From positions 1 through 54,887 of the forward strand of contig KE354243.1 of assembly GCA_000415505.1 (NCBI GenBank): a stretch of 54,887 nucleotides of DNA, in the 5' to 3' direction. Numbering within the stretch: the first letter of the stretch is position 1; each line of letters opens with the position of its first letter. This stretch comes from Streptomyces afghaniensis 772 (lineage in GTDB: Bacteria; Actinomycetota; Actinomycetes; Streptomycetales; Streptomycetaceae). The translations under genes were made by a program, and so were the position numbers. Shown here one piece after another: positions 27,798-36,927 of this stretch. The notes under the pieces are model-generated. The model was not told the origin of the DNA and did no database searches. It was given only the letters and a program-made list of their open reading frames with translations.

Positions 27798-28481
27798 TCA
27801 GCCCAACGTGAGCCAACGGATGCCCAGGCGGTCAACCTCCGCCGCTTCCTCCCTGGTGATCGGGTCACGCCCCGTCGCCTTGCGCAGGAAGCGAAGCCGG
27901 CTCCAGCCCAGATGCTCCGGAGCTGCCGCGTTGTCCGGACCGAGCAAAAGATCCTGCACCACGTCAGCGGCCTGCGGGGTCATCCACGGCTCGCGCCCCA
28001 GGGCGTCGGCCAGGTCCAGGCCGTGCACGGCGACCTCGACCACCCGCGTCAGCAGGAACTCCGACAGGAGCATCGGGTCACCGTGCCGGGTGCGCACCAC
28101 ACGCCCCTCCGGCTCGGCCCGGCACAGACGGTCCACCTCCTGCCAGGTGGCGTCGAATCCCTCGGCGAGCGAGGCCCCGCTGAGCTGCTCGGCCGCATGA
28201 TCCTGGGCCAGTGCTATCCGGGCCGCGTTGGCGTCCGGGGCGAAACGCCCATCAGGCCGGTAGTACTCCACTGCCGACACCTCGGCGCGGATCGGCTCCG
28301 GTGCAGCGAGCATGCCGGGCAGCCAGGCGATCACCACCCGGACGTGCGCCATCAAGTCGCTTACCGTCCATGGCGCACACCGTGTGGGCAGACGCCACTC
28401 AGCCTGCGAGAGCCCGCTCATCGCTCGAGCGAGCCGTCCAGCCTCGCAACGAAACGCTTCAACTACCCGCCCCTGATCCAT
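27798..28481 (-). CDS. Maleylpyruvate isomerase/DinB-like mycothiol-dependent enzyme
   Basis: A 227-residue protein of the mycothiol-dependent maleylpyruvate isomerase (MDMPI) family, four-helix proteins that typically use a metal and mycothiol. The N-terminal helix region MDQGRVVEAFRCEAGRLARAMSGLSQAEW and WTVSDLMAHVRVVIAWLPG are typical, followed by LTRVVEVAVHGLDLADALG with the conserved histidine. The frame is open upstream to 28823, but that part belongs to another family, so the ATG at 28481 is chosen. Its role here is unknown. It is intact amid a cluster of gene fragments. Confidence 0.75.
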   Translation of the reverse strand: MDQGRVVEAFRCEAGRLARAMSGLSQAEWRLPTRCAPWTVSDLMAHVRVVIAWLPGMLAAPEPIRAEVSAVEYYRPDGRFAPDANAARIALAQDHAAEQLSGASLAEGFDATWQEVDRLCRAEPEGRVVRTRHGDPMLLSEFLLTRVVEVAVHGLDLADALGREPWMTPQAADVVQDLLLGPDNAAAPEHLGWSRLRFLRKATGRDPITREEAAEVDRLGIRWLTLG

Positions 28482-28565
28482 GCCGATCAAGCTACCCGAC
28501 CAGAACTGGCGCAGATCGCAGCAATCCGATGAGCTCCAGCTGGAAATGGTGAGGCGGTCGAATGG

Positions 28566-28835
28566 ATCAATGCATGGAGCAAGGGTGTAGTTGAGCAACT
28601 GCCAGACCATCGCGGCGGCCCGACGGAAATTGCCGCCCACAATCGGGGTGATGGCGTCCTCGGGATACCCGCGGGCGAGCAACGCGTTCTCGACGGTCAG
28701 CAGCCCCTCCGGAGGCATGAAGTCGATCGGCCCCCAGCGGGTGTAGCAGTCGGGGAACAACTCCGGGCTCTGTACGAGCATCGCGTTGAAGTCCTCGTGG
28801 TCGAACGGGTAGTCGGTCGACACGCCGACAGGCTG
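28566..28835 (-). pseudogene. C-terminal fragment of a membrane dipeptidase (peptidase M19)
   Basis: About 90 residues read GVSTDYPFDHEDFNAML, then CYTRWGPIDFMPPEGLLTVENALLARGYPEDAI and VGGNFRRAAAMVW, which matches the end of M19 dipeptidases. The N-terminal metal-binding part is missing because the sequence changes abruptly near 28835 into an unrelated fragment on the other strand. It happens to be in frame with the isomerase gene downstream. Confidence 0.6.
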
Positions 28836-29314
28836 GACGGTTCGGCATCAACCCGGTGACCTTCTGCGAGCCGGCCTGGCACGGCATCGCGGTGCGCGGG
28901 CCACAGCCGGCCGAGGCGGGCGTATGGGCAGAGCAGGATGCCCTGCGGGCCTTCACCGCCGACAACCTCAGCTCCTACTGGCGGCCCCGGTGGCAACAGA
29001 AACGACAGCCGCGCCCCTTATCGCTCGCCATCGGGCTCAGCGGGTGGTTCCCGGTGTGGGCGGTGCTCGGCGTAAGCCGGTTGCATTGCACGCTCGCCAC
29101 GGGAGGCATGACCTCCAAGTGCGGCGTCGGCCGGTACGCACATGAAGCGTTCGACCCGCGCTTGCACCCCATCGTCGAGGAGAGCCTGTACTTGCGCACC
29201 AGCGGCGCGGAGGGCCGCCGGCACTACCGCAACGCCCTGACCCGCCGCCGCGATACCCTCGCTTTCCTGGACGTCACCATTGACTCCGCGCTCGCGCTGC
29301 GGGCCGAATCCTGA
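28835..29314 (+). pseudogene. C-terminal fragment of an aminoglycoside adenylyltransferase-like nucleotidyltransferase
   Basis: The 160 residues include INPVTFCEPAWHGIAVRGP, VWAVLGVSRLHCTLATG, TSKCGVGRYAHEAFDPRLHPIVEE and a C-terminal helix LAFLDVTIDSALAL. These match the C-terminal domain of AadA-type adenylyltransferases (DUF4111). The N-terminal catalytic nucleotidyltransferase domain is absent; the homology starts right at the junction with the dipeptidase fragment. It cannot be an active resistance enzyme as given. Confidence 0.65.
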
Positions 29315-29517
29315 ACACTCCCTGGACCAGACGCCAAGGGGCCAAGTCGGCCGTTGCTTCCGTGAGGGGTCGGCTCGATGCAGGACAGCCCGAGAGGGCA
29401 TTGACCGTAGTCATCACGAAAGCGCGGTCACAACCGATCCGCGACCGCAAGCCGCTGAAGCAGTGGTCCAAGGGCCCGCGCCACTCTCGTCGGCGACTTC
29501 ATCGGCCGCGCCTGGCA

Positions 29518-29670
29518 GAGGTGGACCTGAGCGACTACGCCGCTGTCCGCCGGGCGCTCGACGCCTTCGAGGCCCCCCGCAAACCGCACACCGCCCGGCA
29601 GTCCCAGCACGCCTACATCCTCGGGCAGCTCTTCCACCACGCGCCGCGCGCTCTGCGACCGGTCCCCACA
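29518..29670 (+). pseudogene. Possible C-terminal scrap of an FAD-dependent monooxygenase
   Basis: About 50 residues (DYAAVRRALDAFEAPRKPHTARQ, then AYILGQLFHHAP) resemble the segment after the flavin domain in salicylate-hydroxylase-like monooxygenases, where an R/A-rich yEaxRrPrT motif is usual. No FAD motifs lie in frame upstream. The rest of 29315-29803 shows nothing recognisable. This is a weak call from one motif. Confidence 0.3.
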
Positions 29671-29803
29671 GGCCACCCAGCCCGTCGAGGCCGCGTCCAG
29701 ACAGGCGAGCGCGGCCCCGGAAAGCGCGTTCGGCCCCACCTCCCCGGCGATCTGGTCGACGGTCGGGTCGCCTGTCGAATCCCTGCTGGCCTTGCGGCGG
29801 CGG

Positions 29804-30703
29804 TTACTTCATTCCCGTGGTGGCGATTCCCTTGACGAGATAGCGCTGGCCGACGAGGAAGACGATGAAGACCGGGATCAGCGTGATGACGGACATCGCG
29901 AACAGCGATCCCCATGACGCTCCGCTGGTGGCGTCGACGTAGTTGCGCAGGGCCACGGGCGCAGTCTGCAGTTCGGGTTTGGTCAGGTAGATCAACTGGC
30001 TCAGGAAGTCGTTCCACGTCCAGATGAAGGTGAAGATGGCGGTGGTGGCCAGGGCCGGCAACGAGATGGGCAGCAGGATGCGGAAGTAGATGCGCCAGTA
30101 CCCTGCTCCGTCGATCTTGGCCGCCTCGTCCAGCTCGGTGGGAAGACCCCGGAAGAACTGGACCATCAGGAAGATGAAGAAGGCGTCCGTGGCCAGGAAC
30201 TTGGGAACGATCAGCGGGAGGAACGTGTTGACCCACTCGATCTTCGAGAACATGACGTACTGCGGGATGATGAGCACGTAGACCGGCACCATGAGGGTCA
30301 GCATCATCATGCCGAAGAAGAAGGCCCTCCCGCGGAACTTCAGCCGCGCGAAGGCGTAGGCCGCCATGGAGCAGCTGACCAGGTTGCCGAGCAGCGCCCC
30401 CAGCACGACGATCGCCGAGTTCAGCAAGTACAGCCCGAACGGGTGGGAGAGGGCGTTCCAGCCGTCGGCGTAGTGGCTGAAGTCGGTCTTCGTGGGCAGC
30501 AGTGAGGGGTCACGGAAGATCAGGGCGTCGGGTTTGACCGAGCTGGCGATCATCCACAACAGCGGGTAGACCATCACGAGCCCGAAGACGATCAGCACCA
30601 CGTGCTTGAGCCTGGCGCGGATGCGGGCCGCCCGCCTGTGTCGGTGCGCGGCAGGCGCGGGAGCGGGCGAAGGGGCCGGGGCTGCGGCCTTCAGGGGTGT
30701 CAT
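29804..30703 (-). CDS. Sugar ABC transporter permease, MalG type
   Basis: A 299-residue inner-membrane permease with six predicted transmembrane segments and the EAA loop DEAAKIDGAGYWRIYFRILLPISLPAL that docks the ATPase. The ATG at 30703 nearly abuts the stop of the upstream permease gene; a GTG at 30718 would give a 14-nt overlap and is the alternative. It is the last gene of the operon running from the binding protein. No ATPase gene is present; in Streptomyces such importers commonly share the MsiK ATPase encoded elsewhere. The likely substrate is a beta-galactoside or galacto-oligosaccharide, inferred from the GH42 gene in the operon. Confidence 0.9.
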   Translation of the reverse strand: MTPLKAAAPAPSPAPAPAAHRHRRAARIRARLKHVVLIVFGLVMVYPLLWMIASSVKPDALIFRDPSLLPTKTDFSHYADGWNALSHPFGLYLLNSAIVVLGALLGNLVSCSMAAYAFARLKFRGRAFFFGMMMLTLMVPVYVLIIPQYVMFSKIEWVNTFLPLIVPKFLATDAFFIFLMVQFFRGLPTELDEAAKIDGAGYWRIYFRILLPISLPALATTAIFTFIWTWNDFLSQLIYLTKPELQTAPVALRNYVDATSGASWGSLFAMSVITLIPVFIVFLVGQRYLVKGIATTGMK

Positions 30704-30704
30704 C

Positions 30705-31616
30705 TCACTTACCGTCACCGTAGAACACCCATCTCTTGCTGAAATAGAAGTTGATTGCGGTCAGGGCGCCGACGATCACCACGAGCAGCCATGCCATGGC
30801 CGAGGCGTAGCCCATGTGGAGTCGGCCGAAGCCCTCGTCGTACAGGTACAGCGAGTAGAAGAGGGTCGAGTCCGAGGGGCCTCCCGTTCCCCCGCTGACG
30901 ACGAAGGCCTGGGTGAAGGACTGGAAGGAGCTGATGACCTGGAGGACGAGGTTGAAGAAGATGATCGGGGTGAGCAGCGGCAGGGTGACGTGCCGGAACT
31001 GGTGCAGGCGGCCGGCGCCGTCGAGGGCGGCGGCTTCGTAGTACTGCTCGGGGATCTGCCGCAGGCCTGCCAGGAAGATCACCATGGAGGAGCCGAAGGT
31101 CCACACGTGCAGGACGACGAGGCTGTACAGCGCGGTGTCCGGGTTGGAGATCCAGCCGGGGCCTTGCACGCCGAACAGTCCCAGGAACTTGTTCACCAGG
31201 CCCTCGGTGCCGAAGACCTGCCGCCACAGGATGCCCACCGCGACCGAGGCGCCGAGGAGCGACGGCAAGTAGTAGACGGACCGGTAGAACGCCAGCCCCT
31301 TGATGCCCCGGTTGAGGACCATCGCCAGGGCGAGGGCGACCGCGAGCAGCAACGGCACGCTGAGGGCGACGTAGACGAAGGTCACGCTCAGGGACTGACG
31401 CAATCGGGGGTCGTCGAGCATCTTGCTGTAGTTCTCGAAGCCCACCCACTGCGGAGAGCTCAGCAGGTTGTAGTCCGTCATCGAGAAGTACAGCGAGGCG
31501 ATCATCGGACCGAGCGTGACGCCGGCCATGCCGACGAACCACGGCAGCAGGAAGACCCATGCGGTCCGTTCTTCTTTCCTGGCCGCCCGGCTCAGGGGTC
31601 TGCGAAGCACAGTCAT
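30705..31616 (-). CDS. Sugar ABC transporter permease, MalF type
   Basis: A 303-residue permease with a first membrane helix WVFLLPWFVGMAGVTLGPMIASLYFS and the EAA loop EAAALDGAGRLHQFRHVTLPLLTP. It pairs with the MalG-type permease encoded directly downstream. It lies 31 bp after the beta-galactosidase gene in the same operon. Confidence 0.9.
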   Translation of the reverse strand: MTVLRRPLSRAARKEERTAWVFLLPWFVGMAGVTLGPMIASLYFSMTDYNLLSSPQWVGFENYSKMLDDPRLRQSLSVTFVYVALSVPLLLAVALALAMVLNRGIKGLAFYRSVYYLPSLLGASVAVGILWRQVFGTEGLVNKFLGLFGVQGPGWISNPDTALYSLVVLHVWTFGSSMVIFLAGLRQIPEQYYEAAALDGAGRLHQFRHVTLPLLTPIIFFNLVLQVISSFQSFTQAFVVSGGTGGPSDSTLFYSLYLYDEGFGRLHMGYASAMAWLLVVIVGALTAINFYFSKRWVFYGDGK

Positions 31617-31647
31617 CGTCCTCGGGTTCTTGGATCGGGTGCGGGGT

Positions 31648-33724
31648 TCAGGAGCCGCTGGGTGACGGTTCGGTGTGCTGTGCCCCGGCCAGGGGACTGC
31701 GCACGACGGCGACGTCCGCCGCGTCGAGGACGAGGGTCTCCCCGGCCTCGATGCGGCGTCCGGTGATCAGGTCGGTGCCGGAGCGGTCGAGGGTGACCGT
31801 CGCCTTGTCCTGCCGGTGGTTCAGCAGGAACAGGTACGCGCTCGTCCGACTCCGTCGCTCGGTGACCTCTACGCCCCGCGGTGCGGCGTGCGCCGGTCGC
31901 ACCCCGGCCAGGTCCAGGACGTGCTGCACCAGCGCCTCGAGGGCGTCGTCGTCCAGACGTGTGCCGATGTACACGGCACGGCCCCGGCCGAGTTCGTGCT
32001 CGGTCACCGCCGCCTTGCCGGAGAGATGGCCCTTGCGGTAGACGGCGAGCGGTCGGGCGGTTTCCGCTACCAGGTCGTCCTGCCACACCGAGGCGGTTGC
32101 GAAGAATCCGTTCAGCGCGGTCTTCTCGGCTGCCGCCTGGACCGGCACCGCGGCCTGGGCGGGCAACGGAGAGAACTCCTGGATGTGCGCTCCGATGATC
32201 TCGCGCAGGGCGCCCGGGTATCCGCCTTCGACGATCCGGTCGTCCTCGTCGACGATCCCGGAGAAGTACGAGACGACGAGATGGCCGCCGTCCTCCACGA
32301 ACTGCCGTACCGCAGCGTTGTGTTGGCGTGTCATCAGATACTGGTTGGGGACGACCAGGACACGGTAGGGCGACAGGTCGTCGTCGAGGGTGACGACGTC
32401 GACGGCGACGTGGCTGTTCCACAGGGCTCGGTGGTGCCGGGCCACGGTGTCGCGGTAGTCGAAGGTGTTGTCCGGGTGGGCGCAGCCTTCCACGGCCCAC
32501 CAGTTCTGCCAGTCCCATACGATCGCGACCTGCGCGCGGGTCCGTGCCGTGGCGACCTCGTCGATGGCCCGCAGCTCGTTGCCGAGCGCCTTGACCTCCT
32601 GCCAGGTCCGGGTCTTCTCACCTCCGTGCGGGAGCATCGCCGAATGAAACTTCTCCTGGCCCTGGGGTGAGGCCCTCCACTGGAAGAACATCACCGCGTC
32701 GGAGCCGTGCGCGACGGCCTGGTAGGAGCCCAGGCGCATCCGGCCGGGCTGTTTGACCTGGTTGGTCTTCCACTGGCTCACCGGGCCGGCCGCCTGTTCC
32801 ATCAGCATCCAGGGCCGGCCGTTGCCGAGCGAGCGCATCAGGTCGTACTGGAAGGCGGCGACGGCCAGCGAGTGGGGCTTTCCCGGGTCGGGGTAGCAGT
32901 CGAAGGCGACGACGTCGAGTTCCTTCGCCCACCGGTGGCTGTCGGTCAGCCGGCAGCCGAAGAAGTTGGTGGTCACCGGCACGTCGGGGGTGATCACTTG
33001 GAGCAGGTCACGCTCCTGCGTGACGAGTTCCAGCAGGTTGTCGGAGGTGAAGCGCGAGAAGTCCAGCTCACGGGAGGGGTTGACCCAGCCGCGCACGGGC
33101 TGGGGCAGGTGCACCTGGGACCAGTCGCTGTAGCGCTGGCTCCAGAATGCCGTGCCCCACCGGCGATTGAGTTCGTCCAGCGTGCCGTGCCGCTGCCGCA
33201 GCCACGCGCGGAAGCGGTCGTCGCACCGGTCGCAGAAGCAGTCGGAGTGGTACTCGTTGCCGATGTGCCACATGGCCAGACCAGGATGCTTCCCGTACCG
33301 CTCGGCCAGCTCGGTGGCGATGCGCCGGCTGCGGTCCCGGTAGACCGGGGAGGACGGGCAGAAGTGCCCCCGGCTCCCGATGCCGTGCCGCACTCCCTGC
33401 CGGTCGACCGACAGGATCGTCGGGGAAGTCCGTGGCGAGCCACGGCGGCGGTGCGGCGTTCGGGGTCGCGAGGTTGACGTGGATGCCGTTCGCCCACAGC
33501 AGGTCCATGATCTCGTCGAGCCACGAGAAGTCGAACCGGCCGTCGGCCGGCTCCAGCACGGACCAGGAGAAGATGCCCAGGCTCACGAGCCGCACTCCTG
33601 CGGCTCGCATGAGCCGGACGTCCTCCTGCCACACCTCCCTCGGCCACTGCTCCGGGTTGTAGTCCCCGCCGTAGACGACTCCCGGCAGTCGACGGTGAAA
33701 GGCGCTCATGCGCGGATCGGACAC
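31648..33724 (-). pseudogene. GH42 beta-galactosidase, frameshifted as given
   Basis: The N-terminal part (33724 to about 33425) reads GGDYNPEQWPREVWQEDVRLM and SLGIFSWSVLEPADGRFDF, classic GH42. The rest, in another frame from about 33424 down to 31648, reads RHGIGSRGHFCPSSPVYR, MWHIGNEYHSDCFCDRC (acid/base Glu) and WMLMEQAAGPVSQWK (nucleophile Glu), ending with the trimerisation and C-terminal domains. One extra C in a CCCC run (33424-33427) causes the break; removing it gives FPTILSVDRQGVRHG. The joined product is about 691 residues, a normal GH42 length, with no signal peptide. It would hydrolyse imported galactosides in the cytoplasm. A sequencing error is quite possible, in which case the gene is functional. 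Confidence 0.85.
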
Positions 33725-33764
33725 AGCGGGGACTCCTTTCAGGAGTGTTCCTACGAAGGGCTGC

Positions 33765-35078
33765 TCAGAGCTGGGACTTGATCTCGGAGATGAACTTCTC
33801 GGCCGCCGCCTTCGGCGACAGACGGTCGAACAGAACGTCCTCGTTGAGGCGCTGGAAGATCTCGGGGACAGCGGGGCCGGCCTTCGCGTTGGGGATGTGC
33901 AGAGCGGTCGGCTTCAGGGCGTTGACACGGCCCAGGTAGTCCGCGATCCGCTTCTCCGTGGGGGACAGCTCCGGCGTGATCGCCTTGAGCACGTCGGGGT
34001 TGTTGGGAACGCCGCGGTCGAACTTCTGGATCTTGGCCGCCTCGGGCGAGTTGACCAGGAAGTCGAGCAGCTCCGCGGCCTCCTTCGGGTGCTCGGTCCG
34101 CGCGGAGGCGCCGAAGAAGATGCCGGGCTTGGTGTAGGCGCCGACCTGGGAAGCCCCCTTCTCGCCGGGGAAGAGGAGCAGCTTGGCCTCGCGTCCGCTG
34201 GCGCTTTCGAGCGCACCGAGCTGGGTCACGGACACGTCGGTCATGGCCGCCTTGTGCTGGGCGACCAGGCTCTGCTCGACACCGGCTCCTGACGACAGCG
34301 CCTCGACCGCCGCGTCGGCACTGGTGGTGCCGCCGCTGTCACGCAGCTTGACGACCCATTCCCAGTAGGCGGCCATGGTGCCCTCGGTGAAACCGATCTG
34401 GCTGCCGTCCTCGGTCCAGTAGTCCTCGCCGTGCTGTCGCAGCCACGGGCCCAGGTCGTTGGGGTAGAGCGGCATCACGGTGCCGACCAGGCCCTTGGTC
34501 TTGGAGATGGCCTTGGAGACCTTCACGTAGTCGTCCCACGACCACGTGGTGTCGTCCGGCATGGGCACACCGGCCTTCTTGAACGCCGCCGGGTCCGCGG
34601 CGATGCCGAACGCACTGTCGCCGGCCGGAACGCCGTAGAGGCCGTCCTTCACGGTCGTCATCGCCATCGAGTTCGCGGGCAGCTTGTCGATGTGGAGCAC
34701 GTCCTTGACCTTCTTCAGGTCCATCAGCTGCCCGTTGTCGATGTAGGAGTACATGAACGGGTCGGTGATCTGCAGGACGTCGGGCATGTCATTGGCGGCC
34801 GCGCTGGTCGACAGCTTCTTCCAGTAGTCGTCCCAGTTGGAGTACTCGGGCTGGACGTCGATGTTCGGGTGCTCCTTCTCGAACACCGCGATCATCTGCT
34901 TGGTCATCTCGTGCCGTGAGTCCGAGCCCCACCAGTTGAACCGGATGACGGTCTTGCCGCCGCTGCTCCCGGAGGAGTCTCCGGCGCAGCCCGCGGTCAG
35001 GACGAGGGCGAAGACCGAACAGGTCAGCCCGACCGCACGGAGTGGAGAGCGTCTGCTCAGACGGGACGAGTGGTTCAT
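33765..35078 (-). CDS. Sugar-binding lipoprotein of an ABC importer
   Basis: A 437-residue extracellular solute-binding protein (family 1). The lipobox VLTAGC puts the lipidated cysteine at residue 31. The mature part shows IRFNWWGSDSRHEMTKQMIAVFEKEHPNI, VLQITDPFMYSYIDNG and LLDFLVNSPEAAKIQ, all typical. The start is supported by AGAGGAGCC upstream. It is the first gene of the operon with GH42 and two permeases. It has a promoter at 35412-35440 and so a leader of roughly 320 nt. Confidence 0.9.
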   Translation of the reverse strand: MNHSSRLSRRSPLRAVGLTCSVFALVLTAGCAGDSSGSSGGKTVIRFNWWGSDSRHEMTKQMIAVFEKEHPNIDVQPEYSNWDDYWKKLSTSAAANDMPDVLQITDPFMYSYIDNGQLMDLKKVKDVLHIDKLPANSMAMTTVKDGLYGVPAGDSAFGIAADPAAFKKAGVPMPDDTTWSWDDYVKVSKAISKTKGLVGTVMPLYPNDLGPWLRQHGEDYWTEDGSQIGFTEGTMAAYWEWVVKLRDSGGTTSADAAVEALSSGAGVEQSLVAQHKAAMTDVSVTQLGALESASGREAKLLLFPGEKGASQVGAYTKPGIFFGASARTEHPKEAAELLDFLVNSPEAAKIQKFDRGVPNNPDVLKAITPELSPTEKRIADYLGRVNALKPTALHIPNAKAGPAVPEIFQRLNEDVLFDRLSPKAAAEKFISEIKSQL

Positions 35079-35102
35079 GTTGGGGCTCCTCTGCTGACAT
35101 CG

Positions 35103-35162
35103 CTGGGCGGTGCGCCCAGACCGGGGGAACTTCGTCTCAAGAAGCCGGCGTGCGACGCCGGC
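35103..35162 (-). ncRNA. Tandem hairpins in the leader of the transporter mRNA
   Basis: Two perfect hairpins with 3-nt loops lie just upstream of the binding-protein ribosome site: CTGGGCG-GTG-CGCCCAG (35103-35119) and GCCGGCGT-GCG-ACGCCGGC (35144-35162). They would form in the long 5' leader predicted from the promoter at 35412-35440. A regulatory or stabilising role is possible; no known riboswitch class was recognised. Confidence 0.35.
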
Positions 35163-35393
35163 CCTCTCGCCGTGGCGGCGGACTGCACAACTCGGCTGCT
35201 TTGCGGGCCGCGAAAGTTACCTGCGATCCGCTTGCCGACAGCCGGCCCGGCTCGTCGAGATCCGGGTGGCTGCAGCGGCTCTGGAAGGGGTTGCCGTGAA
35301 CGTACGCTGGAACCTTGGGTCGGTGTGCCGAGCTGATCCGCGGGATTGACCGCGAGCATCGCACCGAGCTGAGGGCTGTGTGCGTCAGCAATA

Positions 35394-35440
35394 GTGAACG
35401 TTCACACGGGGAGCGTAGTAATCGGCTACATCTCGGTCAA
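35394..35440 (-). promoter_or_regulatory. Promoter and LacI operator of the transporter/GH42 operon
   Basis: On the minus strand, TTGACC (35435-35440) and TACGCT (35412-35417) are spaced by 17 bp. The perfect palindrome GTGAACGTTCAC (35394-35405) lies 6 bp past the -10, over the expected start of transcription. This arrangement suits repression by a LacI-family protein. Confidence 0.65.
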
Positions 35441-35625
35441 GGGTTCTGTACGTAACACTTGGGCACTTAGTGAGACTTCACCGGTTCCGGGTCGGTACGG
35501 AAGCGGAACGGACCGCGCGGGAACAGGCCGGGTCAGCGCGTTCCGCCCGGTGCGGACGGGGCGTTCGAGGGCTCCCGTCCGCCCGAATCCCCATGGCACG
35601 ACGGCTTGTTGGTGGGGCCGACGGG

Positions 35626-36693
35626 CTAAAGGGTGTGGTTCGTCCTCGCCGGTCCGGACGACTCGCGCAGCACGAGACGGCAGTCGAGGTCCAGATGCAG
35701 TTCCGGCTCGGTCTCCTCGCGGATGCGGGCGAGCAGGGCCTGCATGGCCCGCCGGCCCATGGCCTCGCGGTCGAGATCCACGGTGGAGATGGACGGGTTG
35801 AAGTACGCGGTGAACTCCTGGTTGTCCCAGCCGAAGACACTCACGTCCTCCGGGACCCGCCACCCGCGGTCCTGGAAGCCTCGGATGACGCCCATGGCGA
35901 CGTCGTCGTTGGCGGCGAGGACCGCGGTGACACCGGAGTCCGCCGACAGACCCCGGGCCGCGTCGTACCCGGACCGCACGGACCAGTCACCGTCGATGAC
36001 GGCGTAGTTCTCCAGGCCCCGATCGGCGACCGTCCGCAGGTAGACCTCGCGTCGCTTGCGTGCCGACATCCAGTCCGTGCTGCCGGCGACATGGACGAAA
36101 CGCCGGTGGCCCAGGGAGACGAGGTGATCGATGATCATGGCGGCCGGCTCGCCGTCAGCCGTGATTCCGTGGGACCGCATCTGGTCGTCGTACTCGCCTA
36201 TGACGACGGTCGGCGTATGGTCCAGCCCCAGCTTCTCCAGGTCGCCGATGGGGGTGAAGGTCAGCACTCCGTCTGCCTGACCGGAGTCGAGCAGGGCGCG
36301 GACGCGGTCGCCTCTGACCCGTTCGTCGCCTTCCAGGCCGACGATGTCCAGCAGGTAACCGGCCGCCTGTGCCTCGGCGGACGCTCCCCGCAGGATCTGC
36401 GAGGGCACAAAGGTCGTCATGGCCGGCAGGACCACGGTGACACGGTTCGACTTGCGGGTGCGCATCGACCGCGCCACCAGGTTGGGCCGGTAGTCCAGCT
36501 CGGCCACGGCCTGCTCGATGCGGGCCACCGTCTGCGGCTTCATGCCTCCGTTGCCCCGCAGAAAGCGCGAGACGGTCTGATGCGACACCCCCGCGTGCGC
36601 CGCGACGTCGAGGATGGTGGGACGCTTTCTGGACGGCGGCTTCGGGCGTTTCACGTCCCGCTCCGCTCTCTCCGGTCCCGTGTCCGCGTCCAC
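35626..36693 (-). CDS. LacI-family transcriptional regulator
   Basis: A 355-residue sugar-responsive repressor. An N-terminal helix-turn-helix (about 26-45, TILDVAAHAGVSHQTVSRFLR) and hinge region (LDYRPNLVARSMRT) precede a periplasmic-binding-type effector domain (GLEGDERVRGDRV, VIGEYDDQMRSHG, HVAGSTDWMSARKRREVY, AVLAANDDVAMGVIRGFQDRGWRVPEDVSVFGWDNQE in the sequence). It is closely related along its length to the LacI part of the fusion at 41302-43017, with the same recognition helix. It lies between the transporter operon and the SGNH gene on the same strand, and probably binds the GTGANCGNTCAC sites. The ligand is probably a galactoside. Confidence 0.9.
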   Translation of the reverse strand: MDADTGPERAERDVKRPKPPSRKRPTILDVAAHAGVSHQTVSRFLRGNGGMKPQTVARIEQAVAELDYRPNLVARSMRTRKSNRVTVVLPAMTTFVPSQILRGASAEAQAAGYLLDIVGLEGDERVRGDRVRALLDSGQADGVLTFTPIGDLEKLGLDHTPTVVIGEYDDQMRSHGITADGEPAAMIIDHLVSLGHRRFVHVAGSTDWMSARKRREVYLRTVADRGLENYAVIDGDWSVRSGYDAARGLSADSGVTAVLAANDDVAMGVIRGFQDRGWRVPEDVSVFGWDNQEFTAYFNPSISTVDLDREAMGRRAMQALLARIREETEPELHLDLDCRLVLRESSGPARTNHTL

Positions 36694-36853
36694 CGTGCCG
36701 CCCCCCGCCGCATCTCCATGCCCCGCGCGCCCATCGGTACTGTACTGCCCGGTATGCCAAAGCAGGCCGGGCCCTTGGCTCTTGCTCTCTCTCCGGAGCC
36801 GACCGCATCGGCCGGGCGAGCCCGGCTGCCCTGCGGATCGTCCGGCCCGGCCG

Positions 36854-36883
36854 GCCGCATGGGCCCTGTCCGGGCCGTGCGGC
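36854..36883 (-). terminator. Probable terminator after the SGNH-lectin gene
   Basis: GCCGCA pairs with TGCGGC, and an inner GGCCC pairs with GGGCC around TGTCC. The hairpin lies about 45 bp downstream of the SGNH-lectin stop on the minus strand. Confidence 0.4.
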
Positions 36884-36927
36884 GGGCCGCCGGGTCCGCC
36901 GTCACCGGGCGGTACGTGTTCCTCATG

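Noticed and set aside
27798..28823. One 341-residue gene combining dipeptidase-like and isomerase-like parts
   Set aside because: The first 90 residues belong to the end of an M19 dipeptidase and have no functional link to the isomerase. A normal isomerase start (ATG 28481) exists, so this is a chance in-frame join of a fragment and a gene.
28835..29314. An active aminoglycoside resistance gene
   Set aside because: Only the C-terminal helical domain is present; the nucleotidyltransferase catalytic motif is missing.
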